From: Parahoeflea olei
GTDB lineage: Bacteria > Pseudomonadota > Alphaproteobacteria > Rhizobiales > Rhizobiaceae
NCBI RefSeq assembly: GCF_001703635.1
Contig: NZ_LQZT01000023.1
Coordinates: 366,640-430,639 of the forward strand
Length of the DNA stretch: 64,000 nt
Direction of reading: 5' to 3'
A program made the translations under genes and the position numbers. The first letter of the stretch is position 1, and every line of letters begins with the position of its first letter. The notes beneath the pieces are model-generated. The model did not search any database. It had not been told where the DNA came from and was given only the letters and a program-made list of their open reading frames with translations. Shown in pieces: positions 56,376 to 64,000 of this stretch.

Positions 56376-57004
56376 TCTTCCCTGAATTCCGCCGGGTCGA
56401 TGCCCAGCACCGTCGCGACCGAATCGAGCGCGATACGGACCACGTCAATTTCGGCGAAATCGTCTCCGCCCATCGAGATCTCGATCCACAACCCGTCGAG
56501 AAGCGCGTTGAGCACGATCCCTAGCCGGCGCTGTTCCGCAGGCGAGACCGGCTGTCCGCGTTCGGCCATGGCTTCCCGCACCAGCCGCTCGATCAGGTCG
56601 CGAAAGGCCTGGTAGCCCTCGCGGTGGGTCTCGGCCATCAGCGGATCGGAATGCACCGTGCCGATGAAGGCCGCCCAGATCGACAGCGTCCGCCCGTCGG
56701 CCACCGGCGCGGTGACGCTGGCGCGGATCAGGCCCGCCAGCCGCGACAGCGCGGACCCGTCGCCGCAGCCGGCCGCGGCCATCGCGATCAGGTCGGAAAT
56801 GAAGGTCCGGTAGGCCGCGGCCACCAGCTTTTCCTTGTTGTCGAAATAGCGCCGGATCAGCCCGGGCGTGACGCCGGCGCGGTAGGCGACCTCGCGCACG
56901 GTGGCGCCGGCAAGGCCGAGTTCGGCGATGCTGTCGAGCGTTGCGGCAATCAGGTCATGCTGCCGCACCGCTTCGGGTTGGTGATGAAACGCCCTGCGCG
57001 TCAT
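56372..57004 (-). CDS. TetR-family regulator (BetI-like)
   Basis: A 210-residue regulator. The N-terminal helix-turn-helix (GATVREVAYRAGVTPGLIRR then YFDNKEKL, about 37-65) is followed by a BetI-like ligand domain. The start codon overlaps the upstream hydrolase stop (ATGA) and the stop overlaps the aminotransferase start, so it is embedded within the operon it probably represses. The likely operator is the AT-rich divergent promoter region at 57.9 kb; the inducer may be arginine or a methylated guanidino compound (inference). Confidence 0.88.
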   Translation of the reverse strand: MTRRAFHHQPEAVRQHDLIAATLDSIAELGLAGATVREVAYRAGVTPGLIRRYFDNKEKLVAAAYRTFISDLIAMAAAGCGDGSALSRLAGLIRASVTAPVADGRTLSIWAAFIGTVHSDPLMAETHREGYQAFRDLIERLVREAMAERGQPVSPAEQRRLGIVLNALLDGLWIEISMGGDDFAEIDVVRIALDSVATVLGIDPAEFREE

Positions 57005-57897
57005 TCCCGCCATACCGGACGGGTCAGGCAGGTCGGCCCGCCCTCGCAGGGGATGCACAGCGCATCGGCCGCGAAGACGCGAACCTTGCAGCCCGCTTGC
57101 TCCATCAGTGCGCGGGTCTTGGGGAACCCGTCGACCATCAGCACATCGCCGGGGGTGAGCGGCAGCACATTGAGATTGAGCCCGTTGGAGGCGTCGAACT
57201 CGTCCCGCGGCGCTTCGACCAGGGTGTAGCCGCGGTCCTTGAGCAATTGCCAGAAGGCGACCGGAAGCATCGGCGCATAGACCAGCGCGAGCTTCTCGTC
57301 GAGCGGCGAGACCACCGACATCAGGTGCAGGCAGGCCTCGGCGCCGTGGCCGAGCGGCAGGTCGAAGCCGAGCACGGTCACGCCATGCGGGGCGAGCAGG
57401 GCCGCAAGTTGCTCGATGCCGGCCTGGTTGGTGCGCACGCCGCGGCCGACGGCCAGCGTGGTGCGGTCTACCCACACGCAGTCGCCGCCCTCGACAGAGC
57501 CGGGGGCGACAATCTCGCCCAGGATCGGAATGCCGGCATCGCGATAGGCCTTCGCGTGCAGCGCCGGTTCGCCCATGCGTCCGGGCTTGCCCATGCGCAG
57601 GATGATCGCGCCGTGATCGCTCACCAGCGAGGGGTCATGGGTGAACATCGCATCGGCGAGGCCGTCGCCGTCATCCGCGATCCAGATGATCTCGGTGCCG
57701 CAGGACGCGACCAGATCGGCGAAGGCGTTGAACTGCTCGATGGCGCGCGCGCCATCGAAGCCGGGACCGTAATGCCAGTCCTCGGCCTTGGCGGAAAGCA
57801 GGCTCGCGCCGGGCCTGCGCATGGCGACCCGTTTGAGGGGCGCGGTCATCGATTGGCATCCATAGGTCATGAGGGGGCCGTCCAGGGTGGATTTCAT
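57001..57897 (-). CDS. DDAH/arginine deiminase-like guanidine-modifying hydrolase
   Basis: A 298-residue pentein-fold enzyme. The catalytic set is visible: Glu136 (VEGGDCVW), His191 (CLHLMSV) and the nucleophile Cys290 (CEGGPTCLTRP). Dimethylarginine dimethylaminohydrolases and small arginine-deiminase relatives of this size convert (methyl)arginine to citrulline. In this operon it would offer a hydrolytic route next to the transaminase route. The ATG at 57897 lies only eight bases after a consensus -10 box, which implies a leaderless mRNA; Met codons at 57870 and 57849 are alternatives. Confidence 0.82.
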   Translation of the reverse strand: MKSTLDGPLMTYGCQSMTAPLKRVAMRRPGASLLSAKAEDWHYGPGFDGARAIEQFNAFADLVASCGTEIIWIADDGDGLADAMFTHDPSLVSDHGAIILRMGKPGRMGEPALHAKAYRDAGIPILGEIVAPGSVEGGDCVWVDRTTLAVGRGVRTNQAGIEQLAALLAPHGVTVLGFDLPLGHGAEACLHLMSVVSPLDEKLALVYAPMLPVAFWQLLKDRGYTLVEAPRDEFDASNGLNLNVLPLTPGDVLMVDGFPKTRALMEQAGCKVRVFAADALCIPCEGGPTCLTRPVWRE

Positions 57898-57905
57898 TTT
57901 CTGAA

Positions 57906-57933
57906 ATTATACACTTGATTAATTAGCGTGCAA
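57906..57933 (-). promoter_or_regulatory. Promoter of the guanidino-compound operon, implying a leaderless mRNA
   Basis: On the minus strand TTGCAC (57933-57928), a 16-base spacer and a perfect TATAAT (57911-57906) precede the ATG at 57897 by only eight bases. The region is AT-rich and lies 50-75 bases from the divergent importer start, so a TetR operator here could control both operons. Confidence 0.6.
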
Positions 57934-57982
57934 GGGTCACGATTGCCCGACTTCGCGACAGACGAGGCAGCAAAGGGAACGT

Positions 57983-58789
57983 ATGAGCAGTCCACAAGAC
58001 GGCGCTGACCCGGGCGCCAGGCAGTCTCCGCCCGCCGTGGAGGTCACCGACCTCCACAAGGCGTTCGGCGACCTCGAAGTGCTCAAGGGCATTTCGCTCA
58101 AGGCCGAAACCGGCGACGTGGTGGCCATCATCGGCGGCTCAGGCTCCGGCAAGTCCACCATGCTGCGCTGCATCAACATGCTCGAATTGCCCACCCGCGG
58201 CGAAATCAGCATCAAGGGCGAAACCATCGAGATGAAGGACGGCGGCCGCCACGGGCTGCAACCCTCCAACGCCAGGCAATTGCGGCGCATCCGCACCCGT
58301 CTCGCCATGGTGTTCCAGAGCTTCAACCTGTGGCAGCACATGACGGTGATGGGCAATATCATCGAGGCGCCCGTGCATGTCATGGGCGTGCCGCGCGACG
58401 AAGCCATCGCCCGCGCCGAGAAGCTGCTCGACCGGGTCGGCCTCTACGACAAGCGCGACGCCTATCCGGCCTTCCTGTCGGGCGGCCAGCAGCAGCGCGC
58501 GGCGATCGCCCGGGCGCTCGCGGTCGACCCCGACGTCATGCTGTTCGACGAGCCGACCTCGGCGCTCGACCCGGAACTGGTGGGCGAGGTGCTGGCCGTG
58601 ATCGCCGATCTGGCGCGCGAGGGCCGCACCATGCTGCTGGTGACGCACGAGATGAAATTCGCCCGCGAGGTCGCGAGCCATGTCGTGTACCTGGCCGACG
58701 GCGTGATCGAGGAGCAGGGGCCGCCGGAGGTCGTCTACAGCGCGCCGAAGTCCGAACGACTGCAGAAATTCCTTGCGACTGTCCAATAG
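57983..58789 (+). CDS. Polar amino-acid ABC transporter ATP-binding protein (HisP/OccP-like)
   Basis: A 268-residue ATPase: Walker A GGSGSGKS, Q-loop VFQSFNLWQHMTVMGN, signature LSGGQQQR, Walker B VMLFDEP and switch histidine LVTHEMKFAREV. The FQSFNLW-H form and the insertion before it are typical of histidine/arginine/octopine importers. It is the first gene of a four-gene operon divergent from the hydrolase-TetR-AruH-AruI operon. Confidence 0.93.
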   Translation: MSSPQDGADPGARQSPPAVEVTDLHKAFGDLEVLKGISLKAETGDVVAIIGGSGSGKSTMLRCINMLELPTRGEISIKGETIEMKDGGRHGLQPSNARQLRRIRTRLAMVFQSFNLWQHMTVMGNIIEAPVHVMGVPRDEAIARAEKLLDRVGLYDKRDAYPAFLSGGQQQRAAIARALAVDPDVMLFDEPTSALDPELVGEVLAVIADLAREGRTMLLVTHEMKFAREVASHVVYLADGVIEEQGPPEVVYSAPKSERLQKFLATVQ

Positions 58790-58836
58790 TCCAGGGGTCA
58801 ATGGGCAAAGCCCGAAAACCTAACAGGGGAAATTCC

Positions 58837-59607
58837 ATGAACAGGACACTCATCACAACCATTGCCGCCTTCGGCCTGACGCTGGTCGCCCAGACCGCGC
58901 TCGCCGAGACCGTCCGTGTCGGCGTCGCCGCCGAACCCTATCCGCCGTTCACCGAGCCCGATGCCGCCGGCAACTGGACCGGCTGGGAAATCGACTTCAT
59001 GAACGCCGTCTGCGCCGAAGCCAAGCTCGACTGCGTGGTCACTCCGGTCGCCTGGGACGGCATCATCCCGGCGCTGACGTCGAACAAGATCGACGCCATC
59101 GTCGGCTCGATGTCGATCACCGACGAGCGCCTGAAGACGATCGATTTCTCCGACAAATACTACAACACCCCCTCCGTGATCGCGACCGCCAAGGGCTCGG
59201 GCATCACCCCCGACGCCGAGGGCCTGAAGGACAAGATCATCGGCGTGCAGGTCTCGACCATCCACCAGGATTACGTGACCACCCACTTCGCCGACGTCGC
59301 GGCCGAAGTGAAGGAATACCAGACCCAGGACGAAGCCAACCAGGATCTTGTGGCCGGCCGTGTCGATGCCGTGATGGCGGATTCGCTTGCGCTCGACGCC
59401 TTCGTCAAGTCCGACAGCTGCTGCGAGATCGTCGGCGCCGTCGAAGACGATCCGGCCATTCTCGGCGCCGGCGTCGGCATCGGCCTGCGCAAGGGCGACG
59501 ACGCCCTGCGCGAGAAGTTCAACACCGCGATTGCCGCCATCCGCGAGAACGGAACCTACGACGAGTTCTCCAAGAAGTATTTCGACTTCGACATCTACGG
59601 CCAGTAA
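58837..59607 (+). CDS. Polar amino-acid ABC transporter substrate-binding protein (ArgT/HisJ-like)
   Basis: A 256-residue periplasmic binding protein with a signal peptide (LITTIAAFGLTLVAQTALAE, cleavage near 23). VGVAAEPYPPFTEPD, GWEIDFMNAVC, WDGIIPALTSNKIDAIVGSMSITDER and FSDKYYNTP match the lysine/arginine/ornithine and octopine group. It starts after AGGGGA. The substrate is inferred as arginine or a guanidino derivative from the divergent operon. Confidence 0.92.
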   Translation: MNRTLITTIAAFGLTLVAQTALAETVRVGVAAEPYPPFTEPDAAGNWTGWEIDFMNAVCAEAKLDCVVTPVAWDGIIPALTSNKIDAIVGSMSITDERLKTIDFSDKYYNTPSVIATAKGSGITPDAEGLKDKIIGVQVSTIHQDYVTTHFADVAAEVKEYQTQDEANQDLVAGRVDAVMADSLALDAFVKSDSCCEIVGAVEDDPAILGAGVGIGLRKGDDALREKFNTAIAAIRENGTYDEFSKKYFDFDIYGQ

Positions 59608-59634
59608 CATGGGCATACCGGTTCAACCGGCTCT

Positions 59635-59669
59635 GGCCGGGCCTGCGGGATCTTCCCGCCGGTCCGGCC
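59635..59669 (+). promoter_or_regulatory. Intercistronic hairpin after the amino-acid-binding protein gene
   Basis: An outer stem GGCCGG/CCGGCC (59635-59640, 59664-59669) encloses an inner stem GCGGGA/TCCCGC (59645-59650, 59654-59659) with a TCT loop. It lies 27 bases after the binding-protein stop and 12 bases before the permease start. Confidence 0.55.
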
Positions 59670-59681
59670 TGAGGTCGTCGC

Positions 59682-60413
59682 ATGTTTGACTGGATCGCGG
59701 GGCTTGCCTCCTGGGAACTGCTGGCGCTCGACCCGCCCGGCTGGGGCGGCGTGCTGCTCGCGGGCCTTGCGGTCTCGCTGCAGGTCGCGGTCGGCGGCTA
59801 TATCCTCGGCTTCCTGATCGGGGTGGGCGGCGCCACCGGCAAGCTCTATGGCGGCCCGGTCATTCGCGACCTTCTCGACGTCTATACCACACTGGTGCGC
59901 GCCGTACCGGAGCTGGTGCTGATCCTGCTGCTCTATTACGCGGGCACGGACGCATTGAACCAGATCATGATGCTGCTGGGCGCCGGCCCGATGGACATCA
60001 GCGGGCTCGCGGCCGGCATTTTCGTGATCGGCGTGGTGCAGGGCGCCTACCAGACGGAAGTCCTGCGCGGCGCCTTCAAGGCCGTGCCGCATGGCCAGAT
60101 CGAGGCCGCGCGCGCCTATGGCATGACGCCGTTGCAGGTCTTGAGGCGCATCACCCTGCCCGGCATGCTGCCGCATGCGGTGCCGGGGCTCGCCAATCTC
60201 TGGCTGATCGCCACCAAGGACACGGCGCTGCTCGCGGTCGTCGGCGTCGCCGAACTCACGCTGGTCACGCGTCAGGCGGGCGGCACCACCAAATCCTATT
60301 TCCTGTTCTTCTGCGCCGCGGGCCTGCTCTATCTGATGGTGACGCTGATCTCCAATGTCGCCATCCGCCGGATCGAGCGCTTCGCCCGTCGCGGCATGCC
60401 GGAGGTGCGCTGA
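59682..60413 (+). CDS. Polar amino-acid ABC transporter permease (HisQ/OccQ-like)
   Basis: A 243-residue inner-membrane permease of the His/Glu/Gln family with about five transmembrane helices. YTTLVRAVPELVLILLLYY and the EAA-type region IEAARAYGMTPLQVLRRITLP are the diagnostic segments. The stop overlaps the next start (TGATG). Confidence 0.92.
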   Translation: MFDWIAGLASWELLALDPPGWGGVLLAGLAVSLQVAVGGYILGFLIGVGGATGKLYGGPVIRDLLDVYTTLVRAVPELVLILLLYYAGTDALNQIMMLLGAGPMDISGLAAGIFVIGVVQGAYQTEVLRGAFKAVPHGQIEAARAYGMTPLQVLRRITLPGMLPHAVPGLANLWLIATKDTALLAVVGVAELTLVTRQAGGTTKSYFLFFCAAGLLYLMVTLISNVAIRRIERFARRGMPEVR

Positions 60414-61195
60414 TGGGGCCGGAAACGAGAAGCTGGCGCGAGCCGCACCGGCTGGTGTTGATCGCCATCGGGATCGGCATCGTCGTTCTTGCCGCCACCA
60501 CCATGCGCTGGGACTGGCTGCCGCGCTATTCCGGCAGGCTGATCGATGGCGTCGGGACCACGCTGTGGCTGCTGGCGCTGACGAGCGTGCTCGGCTTCCT
60601 GCTGGCGGTGCCGCTGGGGCTCGCGCAGGCGGCCGGTCCGTGGTGGCTCGCAGCGCCTGCGCGCGCCTTCTGCACGGTCATCCGCGGCACGCCGCTGCTT
60701 CTGCAATTGTGGCTGCTCTATTACGGGCTCGGCTCGCTCTTTGCCTACTGGCCGGAGATCCGCCAGTCCTGGGCCTGGCCCTATCTCAGGCAGGCCTGGC
60801 CCTATGGCGTGCTGGCGCTGACGATGTCGTTCGCGGGCTACGAGGGCGAGGTGATGCGCGGCGCCTTCGCGGGTGTCCCGAGGGGCGAGCTCGAGGCGGC
60901 CCGCGCCTATGGCATGTCGCCCTGGACCGCGTTCCGCCGGGTCTGGCTGCCGCGCGCCATCCACCGCGCGCTGCCGACACTCGCGGGCGAAACAGTACTT
61001 CAGCTCAAGGCCACGCCGCTGGTGGCGACGATCACCGTGGTCGATGTCTACGCCATCATCTCCCGGGTCCGGCAGGACACCTATCTGACCTATGAGCCGC
61101 TGCTGCTGCTGGCGCTGATCTACATGATCCTGACCGGGATCTTGGTCGTGGCCTTCCGCTGGCTTGAGGCAAAAGTGCCGGTCAAGGGCGCCTGA
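60413..61195 (+). CDS. Polar amino-acid ABC transporter permease (HisM/OccM-like)
   Basis: A 260-residue inner-membrane permease: FCTVIRGTPLLLQLWLLYYG and LEAARAYGMSPWTAFRRVWLP. It forms the heterodimeric channel with the preceding permease. The 3' end overlaps the convergent AraC-type regulator gene by 14 bases. Confidence 0.92.
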   Translation: MGPETRSWREPHRLVLIAIGIGIVVLAATTMRWDWLPRYSGRLIDGVGTTLWLLALTSVLGFLLAVPLGLAQAAGPWWLAAPARAFCTVIRGTPLLLQLWLLYYGLGSLFAYWPEIRQSWAWPYLRQAWPYGVLALTMSFAGYEGEVMRGAFAGVPRGELEAARAYGMSPWTAFRRVWLPRAIHRALPTLAGETVLQLKATPLVATITVVDVYAIISRVRQDTYLTYEPLLLLALIYMILTGILVVAFRWLEAKVPVKGA

Positions 61196-62192
61196 CATCC
61201 GCGGCCTCGCCGGGCCGCGCGGTGCGGCTCTGGCGCGGCGACAGTCCGTACTGGCGGCTGAAGGCGCGCGAGAGGGCGGAGGGCGAGGAGAACCCGGTCC
61301 TCAATGCAATGTCCGCCATGGTCAGCCGCGTGTCGTTGACGAGCCGGCGCGCGGCCGCGAGCCGCAGCGACAGGAAATACGCCCCCGGCGTTTCCCCCAG
61401 CTGCCGTGAGAAAAGCTGTTCGAGCCCGCGCGCCGACATCGCCACCCGCCGGGCGATGGCGGCGATGCTGAGCGGCGCATCGATATGGGTTTCCATGATC
61501 CGGATCGCGCGCACGAGACGGGGGTCGTGCGCCGCGTCGCCGAGCGTGACATTGACCTGCGCGTCGCCTGCCGCGCGCAGATCGTCATGCACGAAGCTGC
61601 TCGCCACGTCGAGCGCGGTCGGATGCCCGAGCACGCGGCGGACGAGGTCGACCATCATGTCGAGCGTGGGCGAAGCGCCCGAGGTGGTGATGAAGCGGCC
61701 ATCGATCACGTAGCGGTCGGGCCTCAGATCCACATGCGGAAAGGCGGTGGCGAACTCCTCGAAGTCCTCCCAGTGGGTCGCCGCCCGGTGCTCGTCGATG
61801 AGACCGGCGCGGGCAAGCAGCCAGGCCCCGGATTCGATGCCGATGACGAGTGCGGCGTTGCGCGCGGCGCGGTAGATCTGGGCAATCAGCCTGCGCTCGG
61901 TCATGCGCGCCGCATCGAACCCGGCCACGACCGCAAGAATGTCGCACGCCCTGGCGGCGTCGAGCGGTCCCGAGACCGGCCAGGCGATGCCGGAGGAGGT
62001 GGGCGGCGGCGCGCCATCGAGCGACACGAAACGCCAGTCGAACACCGTCCGGCCCGCCTGCCGGTTGGCCGCGCGAAGCGGCTCGACCGAACTCGCGGCC
62101 GTCAGCAGCGAGCTTCCCGGCACCACCAGAACCTCGACCGTGATCGGCCGACCAAGGCCCGCGATTGCGGAAAGGGCTTTGTTTTGTGTCAT
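61182..62192 (-). CDS. GlxA-family AraC-type regulator (CdhR/GbdR/ArgR-like)
   Basis: A 336-residue regulator with an N-terminal DJ-1/PfpI-like domain (about 15-185) and a C-terminal AraC helix-turn-helix pair (SIAAIARRVAMSARGLEQLFS and MADIALRTGFSSPSALSRAF, about 235-315). The nucleophile-elbow cysteine of active DJ-1 enzymes is replaced (GIESGAWLLA), so the domain is a sensor. P. aeruginosa CdhR (carnitine), GbdR (betaine) and ArgR (arginine) have this architecture. It is divergent from the carnitine genes with 77 bases between, so a carnitine regulator is the best guess. The start is the ATG at 62192. Confidence 0.88.
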   Translation of the reverse strand: MTQNKALSAIAGLGRPITVEVLVVPGSSLLTAASSVEPLRAANRQAGRTVFDWRFVSLDGAPPPTSSGIAWPVSGPLDAARACDILAVVAGFDAARMTERRLIAQIYRAARNAALVIGIESGAWLLARAGLIDEHRAATHWEDFEEFATAFPHVDLRPDRYVIDGRFITTSGASPTLDMMVDLVRRVLGHPTALDVASSFVHDDLRAAGDAQVNVTLGDAAHDPRLVRAIRIMETHIDAPLSIAAIARRVAMSARGLEQLFSRQLGETPGAYFLSLRLAAARRLVNDTRLTMADIALRTGFSSPSALSRAFSRQYGLSPRQSRTARPGEAADVRRP

Positions 62193-62269
62193 GTTTTCTT
62201 CGTAAAGTGCAATACACGCGTCTGCAAGCACGGCATCATTGGGTGTCTGTCAAGAGGAGGATTTGCCGC

Positions 62270-63187
62270 ATGCCCCTGACCATGAACCGCGAGGTCTTCA
62301 TCACCTGCGCCGTCACCGGATCCGGATCCACCCAGGACCGCAGCCCGCATGTGCCACGCTCGCCCGAACAGATCGCCAATTCCGCCATCGACGCCGCCAA
62401 GGCCGGCGCCGCGATCGTCCACTGCCATGTCCGCGACCCGGAAACCGGAAAGCCGCGCCGCGACGTCGCGCTCTATCGCGAGGTCACCGAGCGCATCCGC
62501 GAGGCCGAGGTCGACGTGGTGCTGAACCTGACTGCCGGCATGGGCGGCGACATGGTGTTCGGCCCGACCGAAAAGCCGCTGCCGCTCAATCCGGTCGGCA
62601 CCGACATGGCCGGCGCGTCCGAACGGATGAAGCATGTCCTCGAATGCCTGCCGGAAATCTGCACGCTCGATTGCGGCACCATGAATTTTGCCGAGGCCGA
62701 TTACGTGATGACCAACACGCCCGGCATGCTCCGCGCCATGGGCGGCATGATGACGGAACTCGGCGTCAAGCCCGAGATCGAGGCCTTCGACACCGGCCAT
62801 CTCTGGTTCGCCAAGGAACTGGTCAAGGAAGGCGTGTTGAAGCCTGATGCGCTGGTGCAGCTGTGCATGGGCGTGCACTGGGGCGCGCCCGACGATCTGA
62901 ACACCTTCATGGCCATGGTCAACAATGTGCCTGACGACTGGACCTGGTCCGCGTTCTCGCTCGGCCGCAACCAGATGGCTTATGTCGCGGCCGCAGTCCT
63001 TGCCGGCGGCAATGTCCGCGTCGGCCTCGAGGACAATCTCTGGCTCGGCAAGGGGGAACTCGCCACCAATGCCCAGCTGGTCGAACGCGCCGTCACCATC
63101 GTCGAAAACATGGGCGCGCGGGTGATCGGGCCGGACGAGGTCCGCGCCCGGTTGAACCTCAGCAAGCGCGCGCCGAGGGCGGCCTGA
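62270..63187 (+). CDS. Beta-keto acid cleavage enzyme (BKACE/DUF849), probable 3-dehydrocarnitine cleavage enzyme
   Basis: A 305-residue TIM-barrel zinc enzyme. The zinc histidines are His51 and His53 (VHCHVRDPETG), and the family signature RVGLEDNLWLGKGE is near residue 245. BKACE enzymes condense a beta-keto acid with acetyl-CoA, giving acetoacetate and a new acyl-CoA. With a carnitine dehydrogenase two genes downstream, the expected substrate is 3-dehydrocarnitine, yielding betainyl-CoA. It starts after AAGAGGAGG and is divergent from the CdhR-like regulator. Confidence 0.9.
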   Translation: MPLTMNREVFITCAVTGSGSTQDRSPHVPRSPEQIANSAIDAAKAGAAIVHCHVRDPETGKPRRDVALYREVTERIREAEVDVVLNLTAGMGGDMVFGPTEKPLPLNPVGTDMAGASERMKHVLECLPEICTLDCGTMNFAEADYVMTNTPGMLRAMGGMMTELGVKPEIEAFDTGHLWFAKELVKEGVLKPDALVQLCMGVHWGAPDDLNTFMAMVNNVPDDWTWSAFSLGRNQMAYVAAAVLAGGNVRVGLEDNLWLGKGELATNAQLVERAVTIVENMGARVIGPDEVRARLNLSKRAPRAA

Positions 63188-63222
63188 CGCCGCACGTCAT
63201 GTCATCACCGGAGGAGGGTGGG

Positions 63223-63843
63223 ATGGAGACAGTCAAGTTCACGGCCATGAAGGACGGCGACCGGGAGGACTACGAGTTCCTCACCCGCCACGAGATCGAT
63301 TATGCGTCGAAGACCGCCGAGCGGTTGCTCGGCGCGCTGGTGGAGCTCGATGAAAGCATGTCGGGCTACCAGATCACGCGGCTCGGCCATTCGCTGCAAT
63401 CGGCCACCCGCGCCTGGCGCGATGGCGCCGATACCGATTGGGTGGTCTCCGCCCTGCTGCACGACATCGGCGACATCTACGCGCCCTACAATCACGACGA
63501 ATATGCCGCCGCGATTCTGAAGCCCTTCGTGCGCGAACAATGCGCCTGGGTGGTGGAAAAGCACGGCGACTTCCAGAAGCTCTATTACGCCCATCATCTG
63601 GGCGGCAATCCCAACTCCCGCGACGCCTACCGCGATCATCTCTATTTCGATGACTGCGCAACCTTCTGCGAGCGCTGGGACCAGTCGAGCTTCGATCCCG
63701 ACTACCCGCATGAGGACATCGCCTTCTTTCGGCCGCTGGTCGAGGAAGTGTTTGCCCGCAAGGCCTACGATCCCGCCGTCATCCGGTCCGGCGAGCGCGT
63801 CCCGCTGACCGATCCCACCATTGCCGGAGAGCGAAACGCATGA
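63223..63843 (+). CDS. HD-domain protein with PhnZ/TmpB-like diiron ligand set
   Basis: A 206-residue soluble HD-domain protein. Candidate metal ligands are His56 (RLGHSLQ), His80-Asp81 (LLHDIGD), His91 (NHDEY), His114 (EKHGDF) and Asp153 (RWDQS). This series and the 24-residue His56-His80 spacing match the mixed-valent diiron oxygenase PhnZ, not a simple phosphohydrolase. The PhnZ pocket residues Tyr24/Glu27 appear replaced by Met46/Tyr49, so the substrate differs. It lies between the BKACE gene and the carnitine dehydrogenase gene and overlaps the latter (ATGA). The ATG at 63223 follows a strong GGAGGAGGG site; 63199 is an alternative. Confidence 0.82.
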   Translation: METVKFTAMKDGDREDYEFLTRHEIDYASKTAERLLGALVELDESMSGYQITRLGHSLQSATRAWRDGADTDWVVSALLHDIGDIYAPYNHDEYAAAILKPFVREQCAWVVEKHGDFQKLYYAHHLGGNPNSRDAYRDHLYFDDCATFCERWDQSSFDPDYPHEDIAFFRPLVEEVFARKAYDPAVIRSGERVPLTDPTIAGERNA

Positions 63844-64000
63844 GCAAGACCATGAAGGCCGCCATCGTCGGCGGCGGTGTCATCGGCGGCGGCTGGGCCG
63901 CCCGCTTTCTTCTGAACGGCTGGGACGTCGTCGTCTCCGATCCCGATCCGGAGGTCGAGCGCAAGGTCGGCGAGGTGCTCGCCAACGCCCGCCGTTCTGC
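63840..64000 (+). CDS. L-carnitine dehydrogenase (5' part, cut by window end)
   Basis: The first 53 codons of a 3-hydroxyacyl-CoA dehydrogenase-family protein: Rossmann motif IVGGGVIGGGWAARFLLNGW followed by acidic residues (SDPDPE) for NAD binding. The GGGWAARFLLNGWDV form is typical of L-carnitine 3-dehydrogenases, which oxidise carnitine to 3-dehydrocarnitine for the BKACE partner. In several alphaproteobacteria this enzyme carries a C-terminal thioesterase domain; whether it does here is beyond the window. Confidence 0.85.
   Translation, partial: MSKTMKAAIVGGGVIGGGWAARFLLNGWDVVVSDPDPEVERKVGEVLANARRS

Noticed and set aside
63223..63843. The HD protein as a (p)ppGpp or nucleotide phosphohydrolase
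   Set aside because: The GHSLQ...HD...H...H...D ligand series and the carnitine context fit PhnZ-like diiron proteins better, though hydrolase activity is not excluded.

Overview
This is a GC-rich, gene-dense window from an alphaproteobacterium, most likely a member of the Hyphomicrobiales (Rhizobiales). The grounds are the FrcA-sized sugar ATPase beside a XylF/XylH pair, the DgcA/StcD-like demethylase, the De Ley-Doudoroff sugar-acid genes, a perfect CtrA-type box, and a CCUCCUCCC-loop small RNA of the alphaproteobacterial alpha-r14/cuckoo type. I cannot name a genus. I see no rRNA, tRNA, IS element, prophage or CRISPR array.

Layout. 1-5.3 kb: mutL (3' end cut by the window edge), then a CtrA-box intergenic region, a PAS/receiver protein and a GGDEF-EAL protein. 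5.3-10.5 kb: a LysR regulator divergent from an MttB-family methyltransferase, a small secreted protein and a DgcA/StcD-like N-methyl amine demethylase, which together look like a betaine demethylation unit. 10.5-11.1 kb: a higBA toxin-antitoxin module behind a perfect double palindrome. 11.2-14.4 kb: a coupled operon of sugar dehydrogenase, KDGal kinase, KDPGal aldolase and SMP-30 lactonase. 14.6-17.3 kb: an acyl-CoA ligase divergent from a LuxR-type regulator. 17.3-20.4 kb: an FG-GAP/ASPIC protein overlapping a di-heme cytochrome. 20.5-25.2 kb: a ROK repressor divergent from xylF-xylH-ATPase. 25.3-25.5 kb: an intergenic small RNA. 25.6-27.3 kb: purU and a LysR gene. 27.4-34.1 kb: a putrescine-type ABC importer with aminobutyraldehyde dehydrogenase (the ydcSTUVW arrangement), preceded by a LysR gene and an LTTR box. 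34.3-39.5 kb: a small secreted protein, an MFS pump, a DEAD-box helicase and an orphan cheW. 39.7-46.4 kb: a three-gene transglutaminase / DUF2126 / circularly permuted ATP-grasp-AlphaE system of unknown product. 46.4-53.6 kb: a dipeptide-type ABC importer divergent from an ArgE-like deacetylase. 53.6-61.2 kb: a coupled operon of DDAH-like hydrolase, TetR, AruH-like aminotransferase and AruI-like decarboxylase, divergent from a polar amino-acid (arginine/octopine type) importer. 61.2-64 kb: a CdhR-like AraC regulator divergent from a carnitine unit (BKACE, a PhnZ-like HD-domain diiron protein, carnitine dehydrogenase cut by the window edge).

The common theme is scavenging of small nitrogenous solutes (betaines, carnitine, polyamines, arginine-like guanidino compounds, peptides) and sugars by importers paired with catabolic enzymes and local regulators. 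All four solute-binding-protein genes are followed by a strong intercistronic hairpin. The most novel-looking items are the HD diiron protein inside the carnitine operon, the MttB/DgcA pair without a visible corrinoid partner, the amidoligase/transglutaminase cluster, and the CCUCCUCCC small RNA.
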